DNA of 64,000 nt from RYN-133 sp963785425 (GCA_963785425.1 CAWAVG010000001.1:186001-250000); one strand, 5' to 3'; numbered from the stretch's first letter, positions 42,637 to 50,209 are shown. Notes: generated from the sequence alone by a model not told the origin. Made by a program: numbers and translations.

Positions 42637-43053
42637 TTAGACAGTCATGGAGCGACCTGGGAGGTTGGGTTCCGGGGCGTGCCGCACCCTCTTCTCACCG
42701 CGAGCCGCCGGTGCACGGTCGACCGGCGCGCCAGGCAGCTCACCGATGAGGATCACGTCTTCGGCAACGTCACGCAGCTTGCGGTGGCCGTACTGGCTCG
42801 CGGTCCGCAGCAGGTCGAAGGCTTGGGCGTCGGTAACCCGGTAGCGCGTCATGAGCACGCCAATAGCTGCCCCGATCCTGCGGGCGCTCAGAAGGGCAAC
42901 TTCCAGGTTCGCGATCTGGCAGCGGAGCAGCGCATCGTCTGCGCGCAGCTGCGCAATCACAGCCTGGTCCGCCCCGTGCTGCGCTTCGAGATGATGGATC
43001 CGCTGCTGCAGCACCTCGACGCGCCTCGGCGACAGAGGCTCGGGTGTGCTCAC
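42637..43053 (-). CDS. Coiled-coil ANTAR-domain protein (cassette A)
   Basis: This 138-residue protein starts with a predicted coiled coil (EVLQQRIHHLEAQHGADQ through LRCQIANLEVALLSARR, about residues 12-65) and continues as an ANTAR domain (IGAAIGVLMTRYRVTDAQAF, then HRKLRDVAEDVI, about 60-110). The C-terminal tail is basic and proline-rich. ANTAR domains bind paired RNA hairpins and prevent transcription termination. No sensor or receiver domain is fused, so control may come through the coiled coil or a partner. A close paralogue lies at 44939-45265. GTG 43053 is the start. Confidence 0.9.
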   Translation of the reverse strand: MSTPEPLSPRRVEVLQQRIHHLEAQHGADQAVIAQLRADDALLRCQIANLEVALLSARRIGAAIGVLMTRYRVTDAQAFDLLRTASQYGHRKLRDVAEDVILIGELPGAPVDRAPAARGEKRVRHAPEPNLPGRSMTV

Positions 43054-43184
43054 GCCGGTGGAGTTCCCGCGCCGCCCAGCGCGCTAACACCCGGGCTTAC
43101 ACCATATGCTCAGCAACTACCTAAGCCCGGCGCCGATGCGAACGCCGCCGCCCGATACGCAGCGCCAACGCGGCACGAGGACAG

Positions 43185-43361
43185 CTACTGCGCAAGGCGG
43201 TGCCAAAGGCGCTGGACCTGCGGTTCGGGTATCCGATGATGGTTCGGGCACGTGAATTCGAAGCGCAACCGCACGGCGCCGACTATCGGTTCCGTGTGAA
43301 CCATCAGGGTGGCGGGCGCGTCACAGCGCGGGCAGCTCACGGTCTGCGTGCTGGTCGCCAT
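43185..43361 (-). CDS. Small CxxC protein (cassette A), paralogue of 44685-44852
   Basis: This 58-residue product starts MATSTQTVSCPRCDAPAT and ends RFEFTCPNHHRIPEPQ then LWHRLAQ. Cys10, Cys13, Cys39 and the following His residues form a likely zinc ribbon. The protein at 44685 aligns along its whole length: TST, CPxCxxPAT, FxFxCP, HxxPxP and LWxLAxQ-type ends. ATG 43361 is chosen by that alignment, since the frame is open further upstream. It lies 131 bases before the ANTAR gene and is probably the first gene of cassette A. Confidence 0.75.
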   Translation of the reverse strand: MATSTQTVSCPRCDAPATLMVHTEPIVGAVRLRFEFTCPNHHRIPEPQVQRLWHRLAQ

Positions 43362-43680
43362 CCGGCGCCGCCGTCCTGATCGCCATTCGTGGGGGTCTCG
43401 CGGCGACCTCGGGGATGACGCTACGCCGCCTTCTGGAATGCAACTCCCCGATGGGCACTCGATGACCACCTTTCCTACACGGCGCCCGCCCCCACGCGCA
43501 TGCATCACACTGGCCCCGTGTCAGCGCGCCTCCTCCAGTCGGCGACGTCGCACAGATCCGGCTCGACCGCCCGTTCAGATGCAGCGAGTAGCGCCCGCAA
43601 TTGCGCCGTCTCCTGCGCTCCAGCGCTGGCCGTGTCGGCAAAGATCACCGCCCCGTGCCAACGGGTATTGGGACGCCGTA

Positions 43681-43730
43681 ACCGGACATGCCGCCCAGCG
43701 GCCCACCGGATCTGCCGCGATGGGCGCGCG
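43681..43730 (+). repeat. Interspersed repeat copy 2
   Basis: ACCGGACATGCCGCCCAGCG is followed by GCCCACCGGATCTGCCGC and TGGGCGCG. The rest of the 435-base gap 43362-43796 holds no gene I can support; a short minus-strand coding-like frame ending near 43521 lacks a ribosome site. Confidence 0.6.
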
Positions 43731-43796
43731 CGTCCGCAGTCGCCGCGACTAGTGCAGCCCGCGGCGCCGCATGCGGCTATTGCGGTCCCGATTCAC

Positions 43797-44216
43797 TCAG
43801 TCAGTCGACCAGGTGCCGGCCGCGGCGAGGGCGTCGATGCCCGCCAGCGGGACGATGCCGTCGGCTTTCGCCGCCAGGTGTCGGTCGATCGTGACGAGCG
43901 CGTCGGCCTGCAGCCTGGTCACTGCCAGGTACTCCGCCTCGTAGGTCGTGTCCCATCCCTGATCCTGGGCAATCCGCCACGCCATGCGGCGTGACACGCG
44001 GTCCCCGAGCAGCCGCATCTTCAGTTCGGTGAGCCGCTCGTGGTGCTCCAAGGCCTGCGCCTCGGTGAGCTCCTCACGCCGGACCGCAACGAGCAGGAGC
44101 GTGAGCGCCTGGGAGCGGATCACGTTCGGCGCGACGAGTTGATGCTCGCCACGCAGCCGGATGTTGTCGGCCACTAGGTACAGCAGGGTCGGCGCGTCGA
44201 TGACGAAGCGTGTCAT
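43797..44216 (-). CDS. Orphan PIN-domain protein (VapC-like)
   Basis: This 139-residue protein starts MTRFVIDAPTLLYLVAD (first acidic residue D7). It has AWRIAQDQGWDTTYEAEYLA with the central acidic residues, then ADALVTIDRHLA with the last acidic residue. This is the metal-binding set of PIN RNases such as VapC toxins. No VapB-type antitoxin is encoded in the space just upstream, which instead holds a nitroreductase-like fragment. It lies between the two mirror-image cassettes, close to the symmetry centre. It could be a stranded toxin or a PIN protein with another role. Confidence 0.78.
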   Translation of the reverse strand: MTRFVIDAPTLLYLVADNIRLRGEHQLVAPNVIRSQALTLLLVAVRREELTEAQALEHHERLTELKMRLLGDRVSRRMAWRIAQDQGWDTTYEAEYLAVTRLQADALVTIDRHLAAKADGIVPLAGIDALAAAGTWSTD

Positions 44217-44252
44217 GCCGACACGCTACGAGCGACCGCCGACATCGCATGA

Positions 44253-44426
44253 TCACCTCGGGGCGTGCGCGGCAAGCGGGGTCAGGCGATGAGTGCCGGT
44301 GTGGCGGCCTACGGTCCCGAGTAACACCCACCACGGAACGACTCCCGCGAGCGGACGTATCAATGGATTCAGCGTTCGCCAAAACCGGACCAAGCGTGCG
44401 CGCCTGCGGCGTTGCGAGAAATCCAC
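44253..44426 (-). pseudogene. N-terminal fragment of a deazaflavin-type nitroreductase
   Basis: The frame from GTG 44426 encodes RFWRTLNPLIRPLAGVVPWW then VLLGTVGRHTGTHRLTPLA, which resembles the start of DUF385/Ddn-like F420-dependent oxidoreductases (NPLxRPLAG, LLxTxGRxxGxxRxTPL). It stops after 57 residues, before the rest of the domain. Only 36 bases separate it from the PIN gene, so the 3' part was deleted. The 258 bases from here to 44684 contain no other supported gene. Confidence 0.45.
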
Positions 44427-44684
44427 GATCCAATTCTCCCTAGCGGGGACGCAGCTTTCGCGAAGTAACGACCACGCGAGGGGTAACAACCCTCAAACGC
44501 AAACGCATTTGCTGTCCCGGTTGGCTTGGGCCTGCCCGGGGCGGCGCGGGTCGGGTGGCCGCAAATTGGGATGGCGTTTGTTCAACGCGGGTCGCACTGC
44601 AGGTTACCACCTTCGCACCTTGCCATGCGTTTACCACCCTTTGGGGTGTTCTGAATCTTCGCTGACCCTGCCTAAACTTCGGCG

Positions 44685-44852
44685 ATGGAGACCAGCACCA
44701 TCACGGGGGCCTGCCCGAAGTGCGGTCGGCCCGCCACGGTCTCGATGCACGCCTTGGACGAGCGTCATATCACCTTCACGTTTCACTGTCCGGATGGCCA
44801 CGCGGTGCCCGGACCGGTGACGCAGGAGTTGTGGGTCTTAGCGCACCAGTAG
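44685..44852 (+). CDS. Small CxxC protein (cassette B), paralogue of 43185-43361
   Basis: This 55-residue product starts METSTITGACPKCGRPATVS, followed by TFTFHCPDGHAVPGP and ELWVLAHQ. Cys10, Cys13, Cys35 and His39 form a likely zinc site. The match to the cassette A protein and the same position before an ANTAR gene support it as real although it is very short. The ribosome site is weak. It may sense metal or redox state or contact the ANTAR protein; this is inference. Confidence 0.75.
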   Translation: METSTITGACPKCGRPATVSMHALDERHITFTFHCPDGHAVPGPVTQELWVLAHQ

Positions 44853-44938
44853 ACGCTGCGCGGGGCGTAAGCACTGGGTGCTTATGGCGTGTGGGCCGAA
44901 CGTGTATCACGACCGGTCTGCGTGGGAAGGGGTTCGGC

Positions 44939-45265
44939 GTGACCATGTCGAGGCCGGCGGCGCCGAGCGACGCCGAGCTGCGGAACCGTATCGGCCAACT
45001 TGAATCGCAGCACGAGGCTGATCTCGCGCTGATCGCTCAACTGTTGGACGCACTGCGGGTAGCAGCTGAGCAGGTCACGCACTTGGAATTGGCGTTGACC
45101 AGCGCGCGTCGGATCGGCGCGGCAATTGGCATCCTCATGGCCCGGCATTGCATCACAGACGAGCAGGCGTTCGGCCTACTCCGCGTTCTCAGCCAGCGCA
45201 GTCATCGCAAGCTCCGGGATATCGCCGAGGACGTGGTGCTCACCGGTGTCCTTCCTGAGCGTTGA
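44939..45265 (+). CDS. Coiled-coil ANTAR-domain protein (cassette B)
   Basis: This 108-residue protein has a coiled coil (LRNRIGQLESQHEADLALIA) and an ANTAR domain (ARRIGAAIGILMARHCITDE, then HRKLRDIAEDVVLTGVLP). It lacks the C-terminal tail of its cassette A paralogue but is otherwise very similar. GTG 44939 has AAGGGG six bases upstream; ATG 44945 is an alternative. A small GGGCG-GTG-CGCCC hairpin follows the stop at 45267-45279. It probably binds nascent RNA to control termination of unidentified targets. Confidence 0.9.
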   Translation: MTMSRPAAPSDAELRNRIGQLESQHEADLALIAQLLDALRVAAEQVTHLELALTSARRIGAAIGILMARHCITDEQAFGLLRVLSQRSHRKLRDIAEDVVLTGVLPER

Positions 45266-45499
45266 GGGCGGTGCGCCCCGGACCTTCGCAATGAACACCC
45301 GACCCCAACCTGGGGGTCACTGCGCAGCTGCGTCGCGCCGGGCGCGGCGGTGGGAACGCGCAAGGCGAGCTTCTACCGCACCGGCGTGCCGCGCTGGTCG
45401 GGCTGACCCGTCGCCGTCATCGTGCGGCCCATGGCCGCGGTCCCGGTTATGGCGCAGTCTGTCGTTTGCTGTGCATGCACGCCGGGGAAGGTGGTGGGC

Positions 45500-45919
45500 A
45501 TGGAAAGCGCGGAGAACTCGATCGTTGCTGGTTCACCGGTCGACGCCGCGTTGTCGCTGGATCCCGGCTGGGACGCCGCGGCACTGGCTCGACGGTTCGT
45601 GCAGGAGAACCGGGACCATCTCGACCCGAGCGTCATTGACGACGCCGAACTGCTGATCTCCGAAATCGTCACCAACGCAGTCCGCCACGGCGCCGGGAAG
45701 GTAGTGCTCCGGTTGCGGCTTGATCCCCCGGGTATCGGCATCGCGGTCGCCGACGACGGCGAACAGATGCCCGAGTTCAGTGCGTCGCCGCCACCGATCG
45801 ATGAACCGTCCGGGCGTGGGCTGCTAATCGTCGACGCAATCGCTTCCCAGTGGGGAGTAGAGGCGAACGAAGACCCGCCAGGAAAGACGGTTTGGTTCGA
45901 CGTATACCCGAAGACCTAG
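45500..45919 (+). CDS. RsbW-like ATP-binding regulator (cassette B)
   Basis: This 139-residue protein has AALARRFVQENRDHL, the N box ELLISEIVTNAVRHG, GIAVADDGEQ and GRGLLIVDAIASQWGVEA, matching the cassette A ATPase motif for motif. GHKL-fold proteins of this size act as anti-sigma factors or serine kinases. ATG 45500 begins the conserved part. No sigma factor, STAS-domain or PP2C gene is nearby, so its partner may be the ANTAR protein or lie elsewhere. Confidence 0.88.
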   Translation: MESAENSIVAGSPVDAALSLDPGWDAAALARRFVQENRDHLDPSVIDDAELLISEIVTNAVRHGAGKVVLRLRLDPPGIGIAVADDGEQMPEFSASPPPIDEPSGRGLLIVDAIASQWGVEANEDPPGKTVWFDVYPKT

Positions 45920-45966
45920 CTTCGCCGGCTTGTGAGCCGCTACTGGGCTCGCGCGTTCCCGGCTCT

Positions 45967-46000
45967 GTCGCGCACCGCTCGACCGGATCTGGCGCTGACA
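45967..46000 (+). repeat. Interspersed repeat copy 3 (partial)
   Basis: The copy has GTCGCGCACCGCTCGACCGG followed by ATCTGGCGC. It is shorter and more diverged than the others and lies between cassette B and the next small gene. Confidence 0.4.
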
Positions 46001-46127
46001 TGAAGGCGTGGGTTACCGCTCACTGGTCGCCAACCGGGCCGCACAGCCTTGATCAACTACGGTGATGGCGAACCATGCACACAAATGCTTTGATCGACAA
46101 CACGCCGGCGACATAGGAAGTGCCGTA

Positions 46128-46298
46128 ATGGGACGAGTGTTGTGTCTGCTGCACCTGCACGCGTGGGGACCGGCGAAGGTCGACGAAGCCGGGCCGTTCC
46201 AGACCTGCACCCGCTGTGGCAACGTCCGCGGCTCGAGCAAGGTCGGCCCCGACGGCTACGACTCGCAGCCGCCACCGATGCCTGACGCCGGCGGATGA
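46128..46298 (+). CDS. Small CxxC zinc-binding-type protein, paralogue of 9938-10111
   Basis: This 56-residue product starts MGRVLCLLHLHAWGPAKV, then DEAGPFQTCTRCGNVRGSSK and GPDGY. It aligns throughout with the protein encoded at 9938, keeping Cys6, His9, His11, Cys27 and Cys30. AGGAAG lies seven bases before the ATG. It follows cassette B by about 200 bases on the same strand and may belong to that system, but the other copy is 36 kb away with no ANTAR gene beside it. Confidence 0.78.
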   Translation: MGRVLCLLHLHAWGPAKVDEAGPFQTCTRCGNVRGSSKVGPDGYDSQPPPMPDAGG

Positions 46299-46568
46299 CG
46301 CCGCGGGCAAACGTCAGCCGTCGACCAGCCCCACCCAGCCGATGGGCTCGTCGCTGTCGCGGCGTGCGACCCGAACTCGATTCCGGTGCCGGTGAGCGCG
46401 ACCGCGCCAACAACCGGGCACGCTTCGAGGGAGCGTCGCAAAGACCGCTCGCACATCTTCAAGAGGCTGTCGGACATCGACCCGGCTTCCGGTGGTGCGG
46501 CTGTGCTGCAACCGCGTTGCAACCGGCGCCCACCATGCTGCGGACATCAGCAGCCGAGGGGACCATCG

Positions 46569-47561
46569 ATGAGACACATCCTGCGCACTGTCGCACTTGT
46601 TTCAAGCCTTGCGCTTGCGTCTGGGCTGGGGCTGGCGACGCCGGCTACGGCCGGTGCCGCGAGGTGCCCCGCAAATCCGGTCACGACGTTTGTTCCGCCG
46701 ACCAGCACCGACGACCCGTTCGGAGTGACCGCCGGACCGGACCACGCGACCTACGTTGCGCACGGGGCAGCCATCGACAAGATCATGGACGGACGCATCA
46801 CCGCGTTGCCGGTGCCGCACGCGTCGACCGCAGACCTGGGGTGGATCGCCTGGCGCGGCGACGGCGCGCCACGCGTGTGGTTCGCCGACCGGGACGCCAC
46901 TGGCGGGCGGCTCGGCACGATGTCAGCCGCCGGCGCCGTTAGCGAGGTCAACGTCCCGGGCGAGGGGAGCACCGCCGCCGTCCCCCAGGCGATCGTGTTC
47001 GGGGCCCACGGCCGAATCTGGTTCACCGACTATGCGAACAGCCGGATCGGTCGCTACACCCCGTCCACAGGGCGCTTCCACTTCTTCGGCACCCCGTCAG
47101 CCGACTCGGGTCCGACCGGGATGGTGCTCGGCCCGGATGGCGACCTCTACTACGTCGAGCGCTCTGTGGGTCGAGTCGCCCGCCTCGATCCGCGCACCGG
47201 GTTGTCGGCGGAGTGGACGCTGCACCGCGGCGCCTTCCCGAACCGGCTCGTCGAGGCAGCCGGCCAGATCTGGTTCACCGACCTGGGCACCAATCACATC
47301 GGACGCATCACGCCCACCGGTCACCTCGTGCTGTACCCGCTCGCGGGCGGTCCCGTCGGCATCACCGCACACGGCGGGTACCTGTACTCGGCGCTCTACT
47401 CCATCGGCAAGCTCGCGCAGATCAGCCCGAACGGCCACCTTGTCCGCACCTGGACGCTGCCGCACCCAGGCGGAGTCCTGCAGCTCGCGGCGAGCAACGG
47501 GTTCATCTGGGTCGCCGACGGCTTCGCCAACCACGTTTACCGAGTCCGCATCTCTTGTTGA
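46569..47561 (+). CDS. Secreted Vgb-like beta-propeller protein
   Basis: This 330-residue protein has a signal peptide (ILRTVALVSSLALASGLGLA, cleavage near TAG-AA). It is followed by repeated blades of the virginiamycin B lyase/SMP-30-like type: GRIWFTDYANSRIGRYTP, PDGDLYYVERSVGRVARLD, GQIWFTDLGTNHIGRITPTG and GFIWVADGFANHVYRV. The fold is a six- or seven-blade propeller acting outside the cell. Secretion makes a true Vgb antibiotic-inactivating role uncertain; many such proteins bind or cleave lactones or act in the cell wall. A hairpin terminator follows. Confidence 0.82.
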   Translation: MRHILRTVALVSSLALASGLGLATPATAGAARCPANPVTTFVPPTSTDDPFGVTAGPDHATYVAHGAAIDKIMDGRITALPVPHASTADLGWIAWRGDGAPRVWFADRDATGGRLGTMSAAGAVSEVNVPGEGSTAAVPQAIVFGAHGRIWFTDYANSRIGRYTPSTGRFHFFGTPSADSGPTGMVLGPDGDLYYVERSVGRVARLDPRTGLSAEWTLHRGAFPNRLVEAAGQIWFTDLGTNHIGRITPTGHLVLYPLAGGPVGITAHGGYLYSALYSIGKLAQISPNGHLVRTWTLPHPGGVLQLAASNGFIWVADGFANHVYRVRISC

Positions 47562-47573
47562 GTACGCCAACAC

Positions 47574-47609
47574 GGCCGGACGCTCGCCAGGGAGGGAGAG
47601 CGCCCGGCC
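47574..47609 (+). terminator. Hairpin terminator after the Vgb-like gene
   Basis: GGCCGGACGCTC (47574-47585) pairs with GAGCGCCCGGCC (47598-47609), 11 of 12 positions, with a 12-base purine-rich loop. It begins 12 bases after the stop codon and has no U tract. Confidence 0.7.
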
Positions 47610-47763
47610 CGATGTCGTAGTGGTCCGGGCGGCCATTGTGCTGACCGAGGTGCGACCGGCGGTCAAGTCGGCAACGAGTGCCCCGTCATCATCGACGACA
47701 CACTCGATTGGCGCGAGGCATAACGAAGCTAACCGCGTGCCGATGACAGGTCTTGTCCTGCTC

Positions 47764-47810
47764 GACCGGATCTGCCGCGCAGCGGCCCCGCCGAATCTGC
47801 CGCGTGCGGA
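47764..47810 (+). repeat. Interspersed repeat copy 4
   Basis: It contains ACCGGATCTGCCGCGCAGCG then GCCCCGCCGAATCTGCCGCG, two units joined by the hairpin core GCCGC-GCA-GCGGC. It lies in the 297-base gap between the Vgb-like gene's terminator and the next gene; nothing else is recognisable there. Confidence 0.7.
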
Positions 47811-47858
47811 CCATGGATATGCCGCTGGTACCCGCGCCGGGCTTGTACGTTGCCACTG

Positions 47859-48278
47859 GTGACTGTTCCTACAGCTGTGCCCGACGAGCACGCCGAGCTT
47901 TGGTCCACGCTCGGCGTGTCGCTGAGCTGGCACGAGCGGCTACACGCATTCGTGGTCACCGACGGCGCTGTCTTCGCGTTCATCGACACGAACAGTGACG
48001 GACGAGAGATCGAGATGAGGATCTACGTCAAGACACCCGGCAACACATGGGCGCTCGTCGTCGAACTCGATGACGTCGGTGATCCGGGGATGGACCCCGT
48101 CGAGATGCCGGGGTACGCGTACGGTCGCACCCAGCCGGGCGGCACTGTGACGATCAGCCACCGCGACGAGCTGCGCTCCGTTCAGGCTGACTCCCTCGGC
48201 TGGTGGGCCTTCTTCGACACATCAGCCTCCGACGCCGGCCCGGGCTGGGACTGCCCAACTCCGCTACGGGTTGAGTGA
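47859..48278 (+). CDS. Hypothetical protein, parent of the fragment at 48710
   Basis: I do not recognise this 139-residue protein. It has a HERLHAFVVTDGAVFAFIDT segment near residue 30, then REIEMRIYVKTPGNTWALV and an acidic middle DDVGDPGMDPVEMPG. It ends with WWAFFDTSASD. A truncated copy of the middle segment lies 730 bases downstream, joined to an integrase fragment, so this gene family has been duplicated locally. GTG 47859 is the most likely start. Confidence 0.65.
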   Translation: MTVPTAVPDEHAELWSTLGVSLSWHERLHAFVVTDGAVFAFIDTNSDGREIEMRIYVKTPGNTWALVVELDDVGDPGMDPVEMPGYAYGRTQPGGTVTISHRDELRSVQADSLGWWAFFDTSASDAGPGWDCPTPLRVE

Positions 48279-48284
48279 ACGCTG

Positions 48285-48380
48285 CGACCGGATCCGCCGT
48301 CCTGCGGGCCTACCGGATCTGGCGCGCAGCGGCCCCTACCGGTTCTGCCGCGGTGCGTGCCGCACGGATCTGCCGCCGAC
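48285..48380 (+). repeat. Interspersed repeat cluster 5
   Basis: Four imperfect units in a row: ACCGGATCCGCCG, TACCGGATCTGGCGCGCAGC, CTACCGGTTCTGCCGC and ACGGATCTGCCGCCG. This is the longest cluster of the family in the window. It lies between two orphan genes. Confidence 0.7.
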
Positions 48381-48488
48381 GGTGCCACCGACATGGCGCA
48401 CACCCCGAGGGCACGCACGCGCGACCGGGCCGACGAGCACGAGCTCGAAGTCGCGACCACGCGAGCGTTGCCGCGTACCGTCGTGGTC

Positions 48489-48698
48489 ATGAGTCAGTAC
48501 ATGGCTTGGCCTACTGCCGACGGTGTTTGGCACATCGGGACCTGGCTGACACTGCCGCGTGATGCGAGCCTCGCGGACCTAACCAATCTGTTGACGTTGC
48601 GCCACATCGACCGCGCTCAAATCGGATTTCACCGGCCGAACGATGAAAAACAGTTCAACGAGCAGTTCGCAACCGCGACCAATCTGGGGCAGTCCTGA
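48489..48698 (+). CDS. Short hypothetical protein
   Basis: This 69-residue product starts MSQYMAWPTADGVWHIGTWL and continues DLTNLLTLRHIDRAQIGFHR, ending TATNLGQS. The frame is open back to 48357, and ATG 48393 is another possible start. No known domain. It lies just upstream of the truncated paralogue and integrase fragment. Confidence 0.45.
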   Translation: MSQYMAWPTADGVWHIGTWLTLPRDASLADLTNLLTLRHIDRAQIGFHRPNDEKQFNEQFATATNLGQS

Positions 48699-48709
48699 TC
48701 CTCGGATAG

Positions 48710-48802
48710 CACGCGTTCGCCGTCGCCGATGGTGGTGTCTCCGTGCTGATCGACACGAACGGTGGCAGTCGCGAGATCGAGATGAGGATCTATGTCGAGC
48801 GG
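48710..48802 (+). pseudogene. Truncated copy of the 47859 gene
   Basis: This stretch encodes HAFAVADGGVSVLIDTNGGS then REIEMRIYVERP, matching the middle of the protein at 47859 (HAFVVTDGAV, IDTN, REIEMRIYV). The DNA is also similar: both have GAGATCGAGATGAGGATCTA. The similarity ends abruptly near 48798, where integrase sequence starts. Both the 5' and 3' parts of the parent gene are missing. Confidence 0.75.
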
Positions 48803-49080
48803 CCCGATCCTGCTCAACCGCAACGGCGACCGGATGGGCCGCCACGCCGCCACCGACGACTCCAACGCCTCCAGGCCCTGACCGGCGTGCGGATCGCCCG
48901 CATGCACCCTCACATGCTGCGTCACACCTACGTCACCATGCTCGACGCCGGCGTCGACCTACGCGACACCCAAATCGCCGCCCGCCACACCGACCCGAGA
49001 ACGACCATGCGCTACGACCGAGCCCGCAACAACCTCGACCGCCACCCCAACTACGTCCTTGCCGCCGACATGTCCTCCGA
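48798..49080 (+). pseudogene. C-terminal remnant of a tyrosine recombinase (integrase)
   Basis: The first part, in one frame, reads SGPILLNRNGDRMGRHAAT. After a frameshift near 48850 it continues VRIARMHPHMLRHTYV, then LDAGVDLRDTQIAARHTDP and TTMRYDRARNNLDRHPNY. This contains the catalytic HxxR (HMLRH), the ARHTD His and the nucleophile Tyr (MRYDRA) of phage-type integrases. The N-terminal two thirds are absent and the upstream border abuts the truncated orphan gene. It is a dead remnant of an integrated element or of an integrase-mediated rearrangement. Confidence 0.85.
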
Positions 49081-49175
49081 ACCTGACCAACCAACCGGAT
49101 CGGCCGATGAGCGGAACGTTCAGTCGGGACAAGGCGCGGTTGCGGCGCTGATCCTCGACCTTGATCCTGATTGGC

Positions 49176-49643
49176 ATGACCAAGCCCTTCGTCCTGCAAC
49201 CAGGGGACGGCCGCCTACTGGATCTCGGGAACTTCGAAGCGGTCGTCCTAGCCGACGCGGCCTCGACGTCTGGCGCGTTCACTGTGCTGCAGACCCAGGG
49301 GGAACCATCCGGCTTCGGTCCCCCGTTGCACATTCATCGGGACGCCGCGGAGGCCTTCTATGTCTTGGAAGGCACCTACCGGATGCATGTCGAAGATCGT
49401 CAGGATCTCTGTATGCCTGGCAGTTTCGTGTACGTGCCGCCCAACGTCGCTCACACGTTCGTCGTCGTCTCGGAGGAACCTGGAAAGAAGCTGAACCTGT
49501 TCAGCCCCGCGGCCATGGTCGGTTTCTTCGAAGAGCTTGCTGAGGCGGAGGCGAACGGCACCGCGACGCCCGAACGGCTCAGCGAGATCAGCGAAAGGAA
49601 CTATATGGAGGTCGTGGGCCCCGTTCCCGACAGCTATCTCTGA
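49176..49643 (+). CDS. Cupin-domain protein
   Basis: This 155-residue single-domain cupin has motif 1 PPLHIHRDAAEAFYVLEG (His-x-His, Glu) and motif 2 PGSFVYVPPNVAHTF. The metal-binding residues are intact. ATG 49176 gives MTKPFVLQPGDG. Single cupins of this type bind small molecules or act as isomerases/dioxygenases; no substrate is implied. It follows the integrase fragment by about 95 bases. Confidence 0.85.
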   Translation: MTKPFVLQPGDGRLLDLGNFEAVVLADAASTSGAFTVLQTQGEPSGFGPPLHIHRDAAEAFYVLEGTYRMHVEDRQDLCMPGSFVYVPPNVAHTFVVVSEEPGKKLNLFSPAAMVGFFEELAEAEANGTATPERLSEISERNYMEVVGPVPDSYL

Positions 49644-49768
49644 GGTCTCCGGACCCAGCAGCGGCGTCCCCTTCGCGGGAAACTCGGACATCCGACCATG
49701 GCGCGCGTAGCGGCCAACGGATTCTGTCGCCGTCCGCGCCTTGAACTGGAGTGCAAGCAACGCACGGC

Positions 49769-50209
49769 TCAGTAGGGCAACTCCTCTGGGAGACAACAGC
49801 GATAGTCGGGCTCGAGTGGCGCAGTGAACCGAACGGCGTCCAGCTCAGACCTTCCCTCGAGCAAGGCCCGCGCGACGCGGTGCATGCCATCCATGACTCG
49901 TCCGTCATAGCCGAGGATGATCGGATTGCCGCCGTCAACTTCGGTGATCAGCCGACAGTGTTCGACCACCTTGCGCACGGTCGGCACCTCAGCCGACCCG
50001 TCAAACCAATACGACGTGTCGATCTCGCCGATCGAGTCGACGGTCACTTGCTCAACCGGCAACTCGCGGCTGAGCTCAATGAGACGATCGACATCCCAGG
50101 CGTCGAACCCGCGCTCGGCCGGCCAGAAGTGGTATTGCTTTCGCACATAGTCAGTCTCGCGCACTCGTGGCTCGTACGGCCGTAGGCCATGAAGATCGAA
50201 CGCGCTCAT
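49769..50209 (-). CDS. ParB-like nuclease-fold hypothetical protein
   Basis: This 146-residue protein has LHGLRPYEPRVRETDYVRKQ near the start and IILGYDGRVMDGMHRVARAL near residue 105. The GRVMDGMHRVARAL segment resembles the ParB/sulfiredoxin-type motif (DGxHRxxA). It has no helix-turn-helix, so it is not a partition protein. ATG 50209 starts the conserved part. The role is unknown. Confidence 0.65.
   Translation of the reverse strand: MSAFDLHGLRPYEPRVRETDYVRKQYHFWPAERGFDAWDVDRLIELSRELPVEQVTVDSIGEIDTSYWFDGSAEVPTVRKVVEHCRLITEVDGGNPIILGYDGRVMDGMHRVARALLEGRSELDAVRFTAPLEPDYRCCLPEELPY

Noticed and set aside
46756..47862. 368-residue plus-strand frame
   Set aside because: It is a Ser/Arg/Pro-rich shadow in another frame of the Vgb-like propeller gene.
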